DNA of 64,000 nucleotides from Alphaproteobacteria bacterium (GCA_020632875.1 JACKET010000002.1:627633-691632), one strand, 5' to 3'; positions 39,790 to 48,691 are shown, counted from the stretch's first letter. Made by a program: numbers and translations. Notes: generated from the letters alone by a model not told the origin.

Positions 39790-42087
39790 CTACCCCGTGG
39801 AGCGGGCCAGGCGGAACCCGATGCACTGGTTCGTGCCGCGACGGCTCAACACCCGGCTCACGGGGTACACCGCGGTGCTCCACCCGTTGCCACGCGCGAT
39901 CGCCTTCCCGGCGTTCGGGCGCCACCGCGCGAGCATCGACATCGTCCCGCAGTGCACGTCGCCCACGCCATCGCACCAGTCCTGCGCGTTGCCGCCGAGC
40001 CCGCGCACGCCGTAGGGGCTCACGTCCAGCGGCACCTCCGAGATCCGCGCGGGGCCACGCACCGGCGAGCCCACGAGCCGGCTGAAGGTGTCCTCCCGCC
40101 GGAGGCCCCACGGATACGGGCGCCCGTCGGCGCCACGCGCCGCCTTCTCCCACTCCAGCACGCCCGGCAGCCGCCACGGGAGGCCGGTCTTCGCTGCGTA
40201 CCAGTCGGCGTAGGCCTTCGCGGAATCGATACCGATCCACAGGATGGGCCAGTCGAGGGGCCACGCGTCGCCATCCTCGTCCTCGAACGAGCCGAAGCGA
40301 CCGTCCACACGGCGGACCGCACCGCCATCGGGGGTGTGTCGATCGGCCTCGTCGGACCTTCCCGCCGCGTCGAGCCACCGCAGGAACTCGAGGTACTCGC
40401 CCACGGTCACGGGGTCGCGCTTGATCACGAAGTCGGCCGCCCAGAGCATCCACATCACGAAGCCCCCGCCGATGAGCTCTTCGTGACCGGCGTAGAACCG
40501 GCCCCGCGGCACGAACACGTCGTCTTCGGCGAGCTCGCCGGTGCGCGGGAGGCGCAGCGGCCCCAGGGGAGCCCCGTCGATCCGCGCGTCGGTCCATGCG
40601 CCGCTCCGCGGGATCTTCACGGGCAGGCGCGTCGTCTCGCATGCGGGATGCGACACCGTGAGGATCCACGAGCCGGACGGGAGAACCACGGGCCCGAGGG
40701 GCGTCGAGCCCAGCTCGACCGGGCTCCCTTCGACCATGCGCCCGCGGAGCACCGTCTCGACGGGCCTGGCGACCACCTTCGCACCCGGGGGATCGGTCTC
40801 GAGCGAGAACGTGCCGCGACCGTCTGCATAGTCGGCGAGCCACGTGCGGTCGGGATGCTCGACGGGCAGGCGGTCGACGTGGTGCCGCAGGCGCTGCAGG
40901 AGGTGCGGCGCCGATTCGAGGGTCCGCGCCTCGTTCTGTTGGTGGAGCGCGGCGTAGCCATGGGCCAGCAGGAGCTGGGCCTCGACGAGATCGGGGGCGA
41001 GCTCGACGGCGGTGTGGAGGTCGAACATGCCCGCGTCGATCGCCGCCACGCTCTCGCGCATGGCGGCCGTGCCGGCGTCTTCGAGGGCCCAGGCCGCTTC
41101 GCGCGCCTCCATGGAGGCCGTGTCGATCAAGGTGTCGAGGGCGTCGCGCGCGGCGAACAGGTCGCGTCGCCCGTCGGCGAACCGGTCGCGCGAGCGCTGG
41201 AACGCGGCCTTCGCGTCTTCGACGAGGGCTTCGGCGCGCAGGCGCTGCGTGTGGCCGGACAGCCAGCGCTCGAGCACGTCGGCGAACGCGTGGCCCGACG
41301 GGGGACGGTCCTCGGGACGCGGCGCCATCGCGGCCTCGGCGAGCGACTCGAGCCCATCCAGGCCGTAGGCGACGGGCGGACCGCCGATGACCTCGCGGAG
41401 GATGCGCCCGAGCGCGTACACGTCGGTGGCGGGCCCGACCCTGTCGCCTTCGCCGCGCGCCTGCTCGGGCGCCATGTACCGCGGGGTGCCCACGATCTCG
41501 TCGCGTCGGGCGGGTGCGCCCGGAGTGGCGCGCACGGCGTCGGGCCCGCCGAGCGCCTCGAGCACGCGCGCGATCCCCCAGTCGACGAGGTACACCGCGC
41601 CCTCCGCCGTGAGCATGATGTTCTCGGGCTTCAGGTCGCGGTGGACGACCCCCCGCTCGTGGGCGTGGCCCACCGCACGGGCCGCGGTGAGCACGGCCTC
41701 GAGCAGGCGTCGCGTGGAGGCGAGATCCCCGTCGGAGGCGGCGATGGCGGCACCGAGCGTGCGGCCCTGCACCACGGGCATCGTGTAGTACATCCGCCCG
41801 TCGTCGAGCGTGCCCCAGTCGAGCACGGGGAGGATGGCGGGATGCGTGAGCTGCGCGGTGGTGCGGGCCTCGGCCACGAAGCGCGCGACGAGCGCGGTGC
41901 TGGCGGTCAGTGCGGGGCGCAGGCGCTTCAGCGCGACGTGGCGGTCGAGCCAGGTGTCGTGCACCCGGACGACCTCGCCCATGGCGCCCTCGCCGAGCGG
42001 CCCGAGCTCGCGGTACCGCTCTTCGGACGGCACGGGTGCCTCGCCGGTCTCGTCGTCGAACGCGAACGTGCCGCTGGTGTGCTTCAC
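39790..42087 (-). CDS. Ser/Thr kinase fused to a formylglycine-generating-enzyme-like domain
   Basis: 765-aa protein. The N-terminal kinase has glycine loop GEGAMGEV (32-39), Lys54 in VALK, HRDLKPEN at 149-156 and DWG at 169-171 in place of DFG, a change seen in some bacterial Hanks kinases. It is followed by a helical segment, a PEGA-like beta domain (~430-510: FSLETDPPGAKVVARP) and a C-terminal FGE-sulfatase/SUMF1-like domain (~525-765: GGGFVMWMLWAADFVIKRDPVTVGEYLEFL ... RGNGWSTAV...CIGFRLAR). No transmembrane segment is obvious. TATAGT at 42102-42107 on this strand could be a -10 element very near the ATG. The domain may serve as a sensor rather than an enzyme. Confidence 0.88.
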   Translation of the reverse strand: MKHTSGTFAFDDETGEAPVPSEERYRELGPLGEGAMGEVVRVHDTWLDRHVALKRLRPALTASTALVARFVAEARTTAQLTHPAILPVLDWGTLDDGRMYYTMPVVQGRTLGAAIAASDGDLASTRRLLEAVLTAARAVGHAHERGVVHRDLKPENIMLTAEGAVYLVDWGIARVLEALGGPDAVRATPGAPARRDEIVGTPRYMAPEQARGEGDRVGPATDVYALGRILREVIGGPPVAYGLDGLESLAEAAMAPRPEDRPPSGHAFADVLERWLSGHTQRLRAEALVEDAKAAFQRSRDRFADGRRDLFAARDALDTLIDTASMEAREAAWALEDAGTAAMRESVAAIDAGMFDLHTAVELAPDLVEAQLLLAHGYAALHQQNEARTLESAPHLLQRLRHHVDRLPVEHPDRTWLADYADGRGTFSLETDPPGAKVVARPVETVLRGRMVEGSPVELGSTPLGPVVLPSGSWILTVSHPACETTRLPVKIPRSGAWTDARIDGAPLGPLRLPRTGELAEDDVFVPRGRFYAGHEELIGGGFVMWMLWAADFVIKRDPVTVGEYLEFLRWLDAAGRSDEADRHTPDGGAVRRVDGRFGSFEDEDGDAWPLDWPILWIGIDSAKAYADWYAAKTGLPWRLPGVLEWEKAARGADGRPYPWGLRREDTFSRLVGSPVRGPARISEVPLDVSPYGVRGLGGNAQDWCDGVGDVHCGTMSMLARWRPNAGKAIARGNGWSTAVYPVSRVLSRRGTNQCIGFRLARSTG

Positions 42088-42694
42088 CCGCCCCCCGCGG
42101 GACTATAGCGGTCCCACGGCCCGTTCGCAGCGCCGGGCGACGCGGGGTGGATCGCTCCTGCTGATGACCTGCAGGGGTCTATGGTGCGCTTGGTCCGCCA
42201 TCCGGTCATGAAACGCACAGAAGACTACGCATTCAAAACGTCGACGGGACGTGTGAGTGTGAGTGCGATGCCATCACAGGCCGTCGTCGGTGGCAGGCGA
42301 GTGGCGTTCGCGACCCCTCTCCTGTCCGCCGATCGCGAGGCACTGCGTGCCCCGTGGAGGGCTGTTTCGACGATGATCGAGGTTGTGCGAGCATTATCTG
42401 GGCCCGTGTGAGTGCTGTGTGATTAAGCGTGCGGGTGACAGAATGGTGAAAGAATCCGGGTGTTTCCAGAATGTGATTCGAGTGTGATAGGTAAAAATCG
42501 GCGTTTAATCCAAACAGTTTGAAGTCGTGTCCCGTCTGCCCAACCAGGTTCTGGGAGGATCCGAAATGCGTGCTAATGTTCATTCATCGGAACGGGAGAC
42601 CCCCGCTTCCCCGAAGACACCCCTCTGGGTTCGCGCGCTGTCTGTGCGTTCGTCCTGATCTATTCGCGACTCTTCTCACGGACCGGAGGCCGCC
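42088..42694. other. Long intergenic region with an AT-richer core
   Basis: About 600 nt between divergent genes. GGGAC-N7-GTCCC at 42099-42115 forms a 5-bp stem over a TATAGT -10-like box for the kinase gene. From roughly 42390 to 42600 the sequence is clearly less GC-rich than anything else here, with runs such as GTAAAAATC. TGTGAGTG/TGTGA motifs recur at about 42250, 42405 and 42475. The open frames in it (42181-42411 +, 42233-42583 -) have no ribosome-binding site or matching codon use. It may hold promoters or a small RNA. Confidence 0.4.
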
Positions 42695-43168
42695 ATGCAC
42701 CTCAACTCCACGCATCTCGACGCCATCGACAACGAAGTCTCTCTCTCGGGTGGGCTCGCTCCCGAGGATGTCTCGGTGCTCGAGCAGGCCATCGCCGAGG
42801 GCGCGCTGGGCGAGCTCATCCTCGACATCCAGGGCACCGCGCTGATGCTGCTCGACGACGACGAGGCCCCTGCGCCGGTCACGCGTCGCGCGTTCGACCT
42901 CGACGCGTCGCTCCCGCCCGCGGTCGGCGAGATCGCGGCGCCTCGCGCCCTGCGGCCGTCCGAGATCGCGACGGTTCCTCCACTGCCCGTGCGCGAGGCG
43001 GCTCCGCCGCCGGTTCGCGCGGTGCCTTCGAAGCCTGTCGATCGGCCGCGGTCCCCCCGGAGCCCGAGCAATCCCCCCCGCTCGGAATCCAGGGTGTGGA
43101 CCGCGGCCGTCATCGCCAGCTCGGCGCTCTGTGCGGCTGCCGCGACCCTGTGCGTGCTCTCGGTCTGA
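42695..43168 (+). CDS. Tail-anchored protein with Pro-rich linker, unknown function
   Basis: 157-aa protein with GGAGG five bases before the ATG. The N-terminal ~60 residues are acidic and helical (LAPEDVSVLEQAIAEGALGELILDIQGTALMLLDDDE). A Pro/Arg/Ser-rich linker spans ~75-130, and a single C-terminal membrane helix follows (VWTAAVIASSALCAAAATLCVL). The orientation is therefore probably cytosolic N-domain with a tail anchor. The AT-richer 600-nt region lies upstream. No known family recognised. Confidence 0.7.
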   Translation: MHLNSTHLDAIDNEVSLSGGLAPEDVSVLEQAIAEGALGELILDIQGTALMLLDDDEAPAPVTRRAFDLDASLPPAVGEIAAPRALRPSEIATVPPLPVREAAPPPVRAVPSKPVDRPRSPRSPSNPPRSESRVWTAAVIASSALCAAAATLCVLSV

Positions 43169-43177
43169 GCCGGGGCC

Positions 43178-43400
43178 CTACGGGTAGAAGGAGAACACCG
43201 CGAGCCGGTAGTTGGAGATCCCGCTGACCACGACGTTCCCGGCGGGGTCCATCGCGATGTCTCCCGTCGCGGACGCCGGGACGTAGGCGGTCCACCGGTT
43301 CACGAGCGTGGGGAACCACGCGCCCAGCGTCGGTTGGACGAACTGGCCGCTGCCAGCGACGTAGACCTGGCCGTTCGGCGCGACGGCGATGCCGGTGCCG
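43178..43400 (-). pseudogene. Out-of-frame 3' end of the adjacent lipoprotein gene
   Basis: The frame encoding GTGIAVAPNGQVYVAGSGQFVQ...GNVVVSGISNYRLAVFSFYP continues the beta-propeller-like sequence of the gene at 43300-45162. It is joined by a one-base shift in the G-run at 43400-43402. Adding one base would give a single 661-aa protein ending at 43178. This is either a real slipped-strand mutation or a homopolymer error. Confidence 0.6.
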
Positions 43401-45162
43401 GGTCGGTCGCGCTGCCGAGGTCGACCGTGGTGGAGGCGACGTACACGCCCGTCGTCGAGAACTTCGCGATCCACTGGTTCGTGCTCGTGGGCGTCCCCTG
43501 GGCGCCCGTGACCCAGATCTCGCCGAGGCCGCTCACGGCGACCGCTTCGCAGGTCTCGTCCGCACCGGAGTCGTAGGTGCGCGACCACAGCTTCGAGCCG
43601 GCGGAGTCGAGCTCGATCATCCACACGTCCTTCGTCGCGCCCTGGATCGTGGCGCAGCCGACGAAGTTCCCCGAGAGCTCCCGGACGAATCCGCCTCCGG
43701 GCTGGATGCCCACCACGGATTCGCCGTGGGGCGTGGAGAGCAGCCCGGTCGTGTCGAACCGGTCGATGCGGATGCTGTTCGTGCCGATGCCGAAGGTCCA
43801 CGCCACGTCGCTCGGGTCCATGGCGATGCCGTGCACGCCGAGGCCCGTGAACAGGACATCCCAGTCGGTGTTCAGGCCCTCGATGTGTCGAACGAGGCTC
43901 TGGCCGCCCTTCGAGCCCCCCACGAACCCGGAGTCGGGGCTCGTGCCCCCGATCGCGAAGGCCGCCTCGTCGACCACGAGGTCGTCGTAGTCCTGGATCC
44001 GCGACCCGTCCGGGAACACCAGTGCCGTGGCGAACCAGCTGTCGCCGAACCCGAGGTCGTTCGTCGCGGCTGCGTACGCGTTGCCGAGCCCGTCCATCCC
44101 GAGCACCGGATTCCCCATGTCCTCGCCGATGGTTCCCTGGGCGACCCATCGCAGCTCGCCCGGGAGCGGCGCGGGCTCGCCGCACGGCTCGGGGTCGCAG
44201 GGCCCCGGCCCGGTGGCCACGCTGATGGTCCCGGTGTTCCGGCCCCCGAGCCCGTCCGTCACGGTGACCTCGATTTCGCAGTCCGCACCGGGCGGATCGA
44301 TGTCCGAGAGCGTGAAGGACGGGTCCTCAACGGTCGGGTTGTCGAAGTACCCGTCGCAGGGGAACCGGGCCTCCCACGCGTACGTCAACGGGTCCCCGTC
44401 CGGGTCCGTCGCCGTCGCGTCCAGGTAGGTGGTCTCGCCGTAGTCGATCCGGGTCGGGGAGGGGACCACGCCCAGGACCTCCGGCGAGCCGTTCAGGTCC
44501 ACGGAGACGAAGGCGCTCCCCGCGCCCGTGCCGACGGCGATCTCGATGTCGAGGGTCGCGGTGGCCCCGCTCGGATCGGCCGCGGAGACGTGGAGCAGCA
44601 CGGTGCCGGTGCTCGGCGGGGCCGTCCATACGACGCTGTTCGAGGTGGGGTCGTCGAAGGAGCCCGAGGGCGCGGTCCACGCCCAGGTGAGCGGGTCGCC
44701 GTCCGGGTCCTCGGCCGTGACCGTGATCGACACGTCCTGGCCGGGCTCGACGGTGTAGGACGACGCGCTGATTCCGGTCATCCGCGGCGCGGCGTTGTAC
44801 CAGGGCGAGCCGGTCGTCGTCTCCTGCATGAACAGCGTCACGAGCGCGATCTCGTCGGCCAGCACGGTGACCGGGAAGGCCTGGCCGCTGTAGGCCACCT
44901 CGGTGCCGTCGAACGCCTCGCCGGCGAAGGTGCGGTCGGTGCCGGCGGGGATGTCGTCGATGATCGCGGACCAGCCGGAGACCGCGTCGCCCGGGATGTC
45001 CTCTACGAGCGGCACCGGGATGCCGGGGCCCGAGATGGTGAGCTCGATGCGGTCGACGTCCGCGGGGGACCGCGCGAAGACGAGCGCCGTGCCCGTCGCT
45101 GCGGGGTCGGGGGTGCAGGCGGCGAGCGCGAGCACGAGAGCCAGGGTGGGGCGGGGGATCAT
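43300..45162 (-). CDS. Ig/PKD-like and propeller-like lipoprotein, frameshifted near its 3' end
   Basis: 620 aa as read; 661 aa if the frameshift near 43400 is corrected. Lipobox signal MIPRPTLALVLALAAC. ATG 45162 has GAGGAG seven bases upstream; ATG 45177 overlaps the upstream stop (ATGA) and would add five residues. Two Ig/PKD-type domains with 'DPDGDPLTWAW' and 'DPDGDPLTYAWEARFPCDG' occur at ~120-330, followed by repeated short blades (GNAYAAATNDLG, GEIWVTGAQG, GQVYVAGSG) suggesting a beta-propeller. In-frame residues after about 588 are non-native (PASPSRRTARSTS...). The second gene of a lipoprotein pair, its PKD domain resembles the whole mature protein encoded just upstream. Confidence 0.78.
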   Translation of the reverse strand: MIPRPTLALVLALAACTPDPAATGTALVFARSPADVDRIELTISGPGIPVPLVEDIPGDAVSGWSAIIDDIPAGTDRTFAGEAFDGTEVAYSGQAFPVTVLADEIALVTLFMQETTTGSPWYNAAPRMTGISASSYTVEPGQDVSITVTAEDPDGDPLTWAWTAPSGSFDDPTSNSVVWTAPPSTGTVLLHVSAADPSGATATLDIEIAVGTGAGSAFVSVDLNGSPEVLGVVPSPTRIDYGETTYLDATATDPDGDPLTYAWEARFPCDGYFDNPTVEDPSFTLSDIDPPGADCEIEVTVTDGLGGRNTGTISVATGPGPCDPEPCGEPAPLPGELRWVAQGTIGEDMGNPVLGMDGLGNAYAAATNDLGFGDSWFATALVFPDGSRIQDYDDLVVDEAAFAIGGTSPDSGFVGGSKGGQSLVRHIEGLNTDWDVLFTGLGVHGIAMDPSDVAWTFGIGTNSIRIDRFDTTGLLSTPHGESVVGIQPGGGFVRELSGNFVGCATIQGATKDVWMIELDSAGSKLWSRTYDSGADETCEAVAVSGLGEIWVTGAQGTPTSTNQWIAKFSTTGVYVASTTVDLGSATDPAPASPSRRTARSTSLAAASSSNRRWARGSPRS

Positions 45163-45173
45163 GGGAGCGCTCC

Positions 45174-45563
45174 TCATGGGTCGGTGACCGGCGGCCCGGT
45201 CGTGATCTGCACGGCACCTTCGGCCTCGCCGCCGTTCGGGTCGGTCACCCACAGCGAGAGGACGCAGAGGCCGTCGGAGGGGACGGTGGCCAGCGTGAAC
45301 GCGGGCTCGCCGGAGGTCGGGTCGTCGAACGTGCCGTCGCAGCCGGCGACCCAGTCGAACGCGAGCGGGTCGTCGTCGGGATCCCACACGTCGGCGTGCA
45401 GCGTGGTGGTCTCGCCCACGTCGATGCGCGTCGGGTCGGGCACGAGGGCCTCGATGACGGGGTTGGACCCGAGCGACACGGTGATCTCGGCGGGACCGGT
45501 GTCTACGCGGCCCTTGCAGCCGAGCGCGACGAGTGCGGCGATGACGGGCCAGCTCCGGGACAC
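45174..45563 (-). CDS. Small Ig/PKD-like lipoprotein
   Basis: 129-aa lipoprotein (signal VSRSWPVIAALVALGC). GTG 45563 has GGAGG five bases upstream; the longer frame to 45680 lacks a ribosome-binding site. The mature part is a single Ig/PKD-like domain (PTRIDVGETTTLHADVWDPDDDPLAFDWVAGCDGTFDDPT) with two Cys likely disulfide-bonded. It aligns well with the second PKD domain of the next gene (TRIDYGETTYLDATATDPDGDPLTYAWE...CDGYFDNPT), so one arose from the other by duplication. Its stop overlaps the possible ATG 45177 of that gene. Confidence 0.75.
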   Translation of the reverse strand: MSRSWPVIAALVALGCKGRVDTGPAEITVSLGSNPVIEALVPDPTRIDVGETTTLHADVWDPDDDPLAFDWVAGCDGTFDDPTSGEPAFTLATVPSDGLCVLSLWVTDPNGGEAEGAVQITTGPPVTDP

Positions 45564-45608
45564 GGCGACCTCCGCGGCAACGCTCTGCGAGGGGCGTGCC
45601 ATCGCGAA

Positions 45609-45628
45609 GAGCCCGTCAGCACGGGCTC
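45609..45628 (-). terminator. Stem-loop between metG and the lipoprotein pair
   Basis: GAGCCCGT, a 4-nt loop, and ACGGGCTC form a perfect 8-bp stem. On the minus strand it is followed by TTCG, a weak U-tract. It lies 122 nt after the metG stop and 45 nt before the lipoprotein GTG. It could end the cysE-cysK-metG transcript. A 12-nt palindrome TGTGTGCACACA at 45670-45681 lies just before it. Confidence 0.35.
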
Positions 45629-45703
45629 GGCGAAGTGCGGGGTGTGCGAGAGGCCACCGCGCCGTCGTGTGTGTGCACACAACGGGCGATCCGGCACAGT
45701 GGG

Positions 45704-45746
45704 ATTCCCCCGGCGGGGAGCCTTCAGCGGCTCGAGGCCGCTGACT
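45704..45746 (+). repeat. 43-nt palindromic repeat, copy 1
   Basis: Matches 50527-50569 at 39 of 43 positions. The core hairpin is CAGCGGC, 5-nt loop, GCCGCTG; a second, GC-rich stem (CCCC..GGGG) lies 5' of it. It sits 5 nt beyond the metG stop. It is probably a REP-like dispersed extragenic palindrome. Confidence 0.65.
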
Positions 45747-45750
45747 GAAA

Positions 45751-47652
45751 TCAGGCCTTCGGGAAGTACTCTACGTTCTCGCCGACCTCGTGGCCCGCGG
45801 GGATCGGCACCCCGAGCTCGTCGATCGACCACACCGACTCGGGCAGGCGCAGCGCCTCGCGCAGCCTCTCCATCGTGTGGGGCGTGAACGGGTAGAGCAT
45901 GATCATCATGTTCTTGAGCACGTAGAAGCTCGAGAAGAGCGCGTCGCGGCGGCCCTCTTCGGGGTGCCGGTCGTCGTGCGGCTTGTAGCGCGTGAACAGG
46001 CTGTTGATGGTGCGCGCGTAGTTCTCGAGGTCGAACAGCATCGAGTGGTACTCGGCCTTCTGCATCGCGCCGACGTACTTCTGCACGACCTTCTCGGTGG
46101 CGGACACCACGTCGTCGAGCAGCCGCCCCTCGGGGATGCGCCCGCCGAACTGGCTGTGCGCCGCCGAGATGGGCCGCTCGAACGCGGCGTTCATGGGCCC
46201 GCGGAGGAACGCGTTGCGCTCTTCGAGCGCGGCGAACTCGAAGTTCGACTGCTTTCGCGCGAGGCCGAGCAGCGACAGGTAGTACCGGATCTGGTCGGGC
46301 GAGTAATCGCGCTCGAGCAGCAGCTCGTCGGCCGTGACGAAGTTGCCGAGGCTCTTCGACATCTTGCCGCCCTCGAGCTGGAGGTGGAAGCAGCCGAAGA
46401 TCTCGGTGAGCTGCAGGTCGCCGGCGACGGGCAGGCGGTGCGGGTCGTCTTGCGTGCCGAGCCACATCGCGCCCTGCATCAGGACGTAGAAGTACACGTT
46501 GTCCTGGCCGAGGAACTGGTAGACGGTGGCTTCGGGGTCGCGCCAGAACAGGTCGGCGTCGGCCGGGTCGTCGCCGCGGTTCTCGAGCGCCACCTGGGTG
46601 AACGAGATGGGCGCGATGAGCGAGTCGGGCCAGACGTAGAGCGTCTTGCCGGCGAGATCGGCATCCATGTCGGCGGGCACGGGCACGCCCCACTCGACGT
46701 CGCGCGTGATCGAGCGGTGGCCCCACTCGTCGTTGAGCACGTACGGGATGCCGTGCGCGTCGAGCACCGCGCGGCCCGCGGCCATGCCGGCGGCGTCGGT
46801 GAACTGCACCACGAGCTGCTGGCCGGGCCAGTAGATGCGCTTGTGCTTCGGGAGCTCGGCCTTCAGCGCCTTCACGGCGTCTTCGTGGTCTTTGCTCATC
46901 CGGACCGCGGGGAGCACGGTGCCGTGCACCTCGGTGAAGACGGCGGGACGCCACGTCTTCTGCTTGGTCTCGATCCAGACGCGCAGGGTCTCGCCGACCG
47001 CCGCCATGTCGAGGAACCAGTGCGTGGTGTCGCGGAGCTCGGGGGTCGCGTCGGAGAGCGTGCTGCGCGGGTCTTTCAGGTCGGCGGGGTCGTGCTGGTG
47101 ACCGCACACCGGGCACTCGTCACTGTACGCGTCGGGGTGCCCGCACTTCGGGTTGAGGCACGTGCCGTGCACGAGGCGGTCGGGCAGGAAGCGGTTGAGC
47201 TTCGGGTCGAACCACTGCCGGCTGGTGCGCTTGTGCAGCATGCCGTTGGCCTCGAGCCGCCGCAGGAACCACTCGGTGAGCGCGACCTGGCGGGGGAACG
47301 TCTCGGGGCGGGACGTGCCGGTGTAGGCGTCGAGCGAGATGCCGTACCGATCCATCGTGGCCTTCTGCTGGCTGTGGATGCGGTCGATGAACTCGCGCAC
47401 GGGCACGCCGGCGCGCGTCGCGGCGACCTCGCTGGTGGACCCGTGGTCGTCGGTGCCGCACACGAACAGCACGTTCTGGCGGCCGATCAGCAGGCCGAGC
47501 CAGCGCGCGTGGACGTCGGCGGGCACGTGCGCGCCGGCGAGGTGGCCGAGGTGCAGCGGGCCGTTCGCGTAGGGCATGCCCGCGGTGACCACGGCGCGCT
47601 TGGGCCGGTGCACACGGGCGAGGACGGAGCGGATGTCGGTGGGTGGACGCAT
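45751..47652 (-). CDS. metG: Methionine--tRNA ligase
   Basis: 633-aa class I aminoacyl-tRNA synthetase. The HIGH motif reads HLGH (PYANGPLHLGHLAG, ~28-41). The zinc-binding connective peptide shows CLNPKCGH...DECPVCGH (~160-185). The KMSKS loop is intact (GGKMSKSLGNF near 430). No C-terminal EMAP/Trbp111 tRNA-binding domain is visible, so it may work as a short-form enzyme. ATG 47652 has AGGAG upstream. It is the third gene of a cysE-cysK-metG run with a 25-nt gap after cysK, which groups sulfur-amino-acid supply with Met charging. A palindromic repeat follows the stop. Confidence 0.96.
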   Translation of the reverse strand: MRPPTDIRSVLARVHRPKRAVVTAGMPYANGPLHLGHLAGAHVPADVHARWLGLLIGRQNVLFVCGTDDHGSTSEVAATRAGVPVREFIDRIHSQQKATMDRYGISLDAYTGTSRPETFPRQVALTEWFLRRLEANGMLHKRTSRQWFDPKLNRFLPDRLVHGTCLNPKCGHPDAYSDECPVCGHQHDPADLKDPRSTLSDATPELRDTTHWFLDMAAVGETLRVWIETKQKTWRPAVFTEVHGTVLPAVRMSKDHEDAVKALKAELPKHKRIYWPGQQLVVQFTDAAGMAAGRAVLDAHGIPYVLNDEWGHRSITRDVEWGVPVPADMDADLAGKTLYVWPDSLIAPISFTQVALENRGDDPADADLFWRDPEATVYQFLGQDNVYFYVLMQGAMWLGTQDDPHRLPVAGDLQLTEIFGCFHLQLEGGKMSKSLGNFVTADELLLERDYSPDQIRYYLSLLGLARKQSNFEFAALEERNAFLRGPMNAAFERPISAAHSQFGGRIPEGRLLDDVVSATEKVVQKYVGAMQKAEYHSMLFDLENYARTINSLFTRYKPHDDRHPEEGRRDALFSSFYVLKNMMIMLYPFTPHTMERLREALRLPESVWSIDELGVPIPAGHEVGENVEYFPKA

Positions 47653-47677
47653 GCGCGCTCCTATCCCGCCCGGCGGC

Positions 47678-48691
47678 TCACACCAGCGGGGCGACGAGCT
47701 TCGTGGGCTCGCCGAGCCACGCCGGGACGGAGAACCCGCGCGCGCGTCGGAACTCCGCGCTCCAGAGCTGGCTCTGGTAGCGGCTGCCGTGGTCGCAGAG
47801 CAGCGTGGCGATGGTGTGGCCGGGGCCCATCTCCTTCGCGAGGCGGATGGCGCCGGCGACGTTCATGCCGGCCGAGCCCCCGAGGACGAGGCCCTCGTCG
47901 GTCGCGAGGTCGTCGAGCACCTCGACCACCTCGGAGTCGGGGATGCGGTAGGACGTGTCGACCAGCGAGCCGTCGACGTTGCCCGTGATGCGGGCCTGGC
48001 CGATGCCCTGCGTGATGCTGCCGCCCTCGACGTCGAGCTCGAGCTCGCCGCGCGTGAACCAGGCGTGCATCTTCGCGCCGTAGGGGTCGGCGAGCGCCAC
48101 GCGCAGATCGGGCCGCTTGCCCTTCAGGAAGATGCTCGTGCCCGACATCGTGCCGCCGGTGCCGATGGCCGAGACGAAGCCGTCGAGCCGCCCGCCCGTC
48201 TGCTCCCACAGCTCGGGGCCGGTACCCTCGATGTGGGCCTGGCGGTTGGCCAGGTTGTCCCACTGGTTCGCGTAGAACGCACCCAGCCGGTCGGCGAGGC
48301 GCTCGGCGACGTGCACGTAGTTGTTGTGGTTCGCGTAGGGCACCGCGGGGACCTCGACGAGCTCGGCGCCGAACAGCCGGAGCATGTCTTTCTTCTCTTG
48401 GGTCTGGGTGTCGGGGATCACGATGACCACCCGGTACCCGCGCGCGCGCCCGACCATCGCGAGGCCGATGCCCGTGTTGCCGGCGGTGCCCTCGACCACC
48501 GTGCCGCCGTGCTTGAGCACGCCGCGCCTCTCGGCGTCGAGGATCATGTACTTCGCCGCGCGATCCTTCACGCTCATGCCGGGGTTCAGCCACTCGGCCT
48601 TGCCGAGGATGGTGCAGCCGGTACGCTCGGACGGGCCGCGGAGCCGGATGAGGGGGGTGTTTCCAATCGCGTCGACCACATCGCGCTTCAT
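47678..48691 (-). CDS. cysK: Cysteine synthase (O-acetylserine sulfhydrylase)
   Basis: 337-aa fold-type II PLP enzyme converting O-acetylserine plus sulfide to cysteine. The PLP lysine lies in NPGMSVKDRAAKYM, substrate-binding loop is EGTAGNTGIGLA and the phosphate-binding loop GTGGTMSGT. The insertion QTQEKKDMLRLFGAELVEVPAVPYANHNNYVHVAERLA is typical of the subgroup close to yeast/fungal cysteine synthases rather than E. coli CysK. It has no CBS domains, arguing against cystathionine beta-synthase. ATG 48691 overlaps the cysE stop by four bases. With CysE it completes the two-step route from serine. Confidence 0.93.
   Translation of the reverse strand: MKRDVVDAIGNTPLIRLRGPSERTGCTILGKAEWLNPGMSVKDRAAKYMILDAERRGVLKHGGTVVEGTAGNTGIGLAMVGRARGYRVVIVIPDTQTQEKKDMLRLFGAELVEVPAVPYANHNNYVHVAERLADRLGAFYANQWDNLANRQAHIEGTGPELWEQTGGRLDGFVSAIGTGGTMSGTSIFLKGKRPDLRVALADPYGAKMHAWFTRGELELDVEGGSITQGIGQARITGNVDGSLVDTSYRIPDSEVVEVLDDLATDEGLVLGGSAGMNVAGAIRLAKEMGPGHTIATLLCDHGSRYQSQLWSAEFRRARGFSVPAWLGEPTKLVAPLV

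Noticed and set aside
42233..42583. 116-aa minus-strand frame with more ordinary amino-acid composition
   Set aside because: No ribosome-binding site; composition reflects the AT-richer sequence; no domain or homologue pattern recognised.
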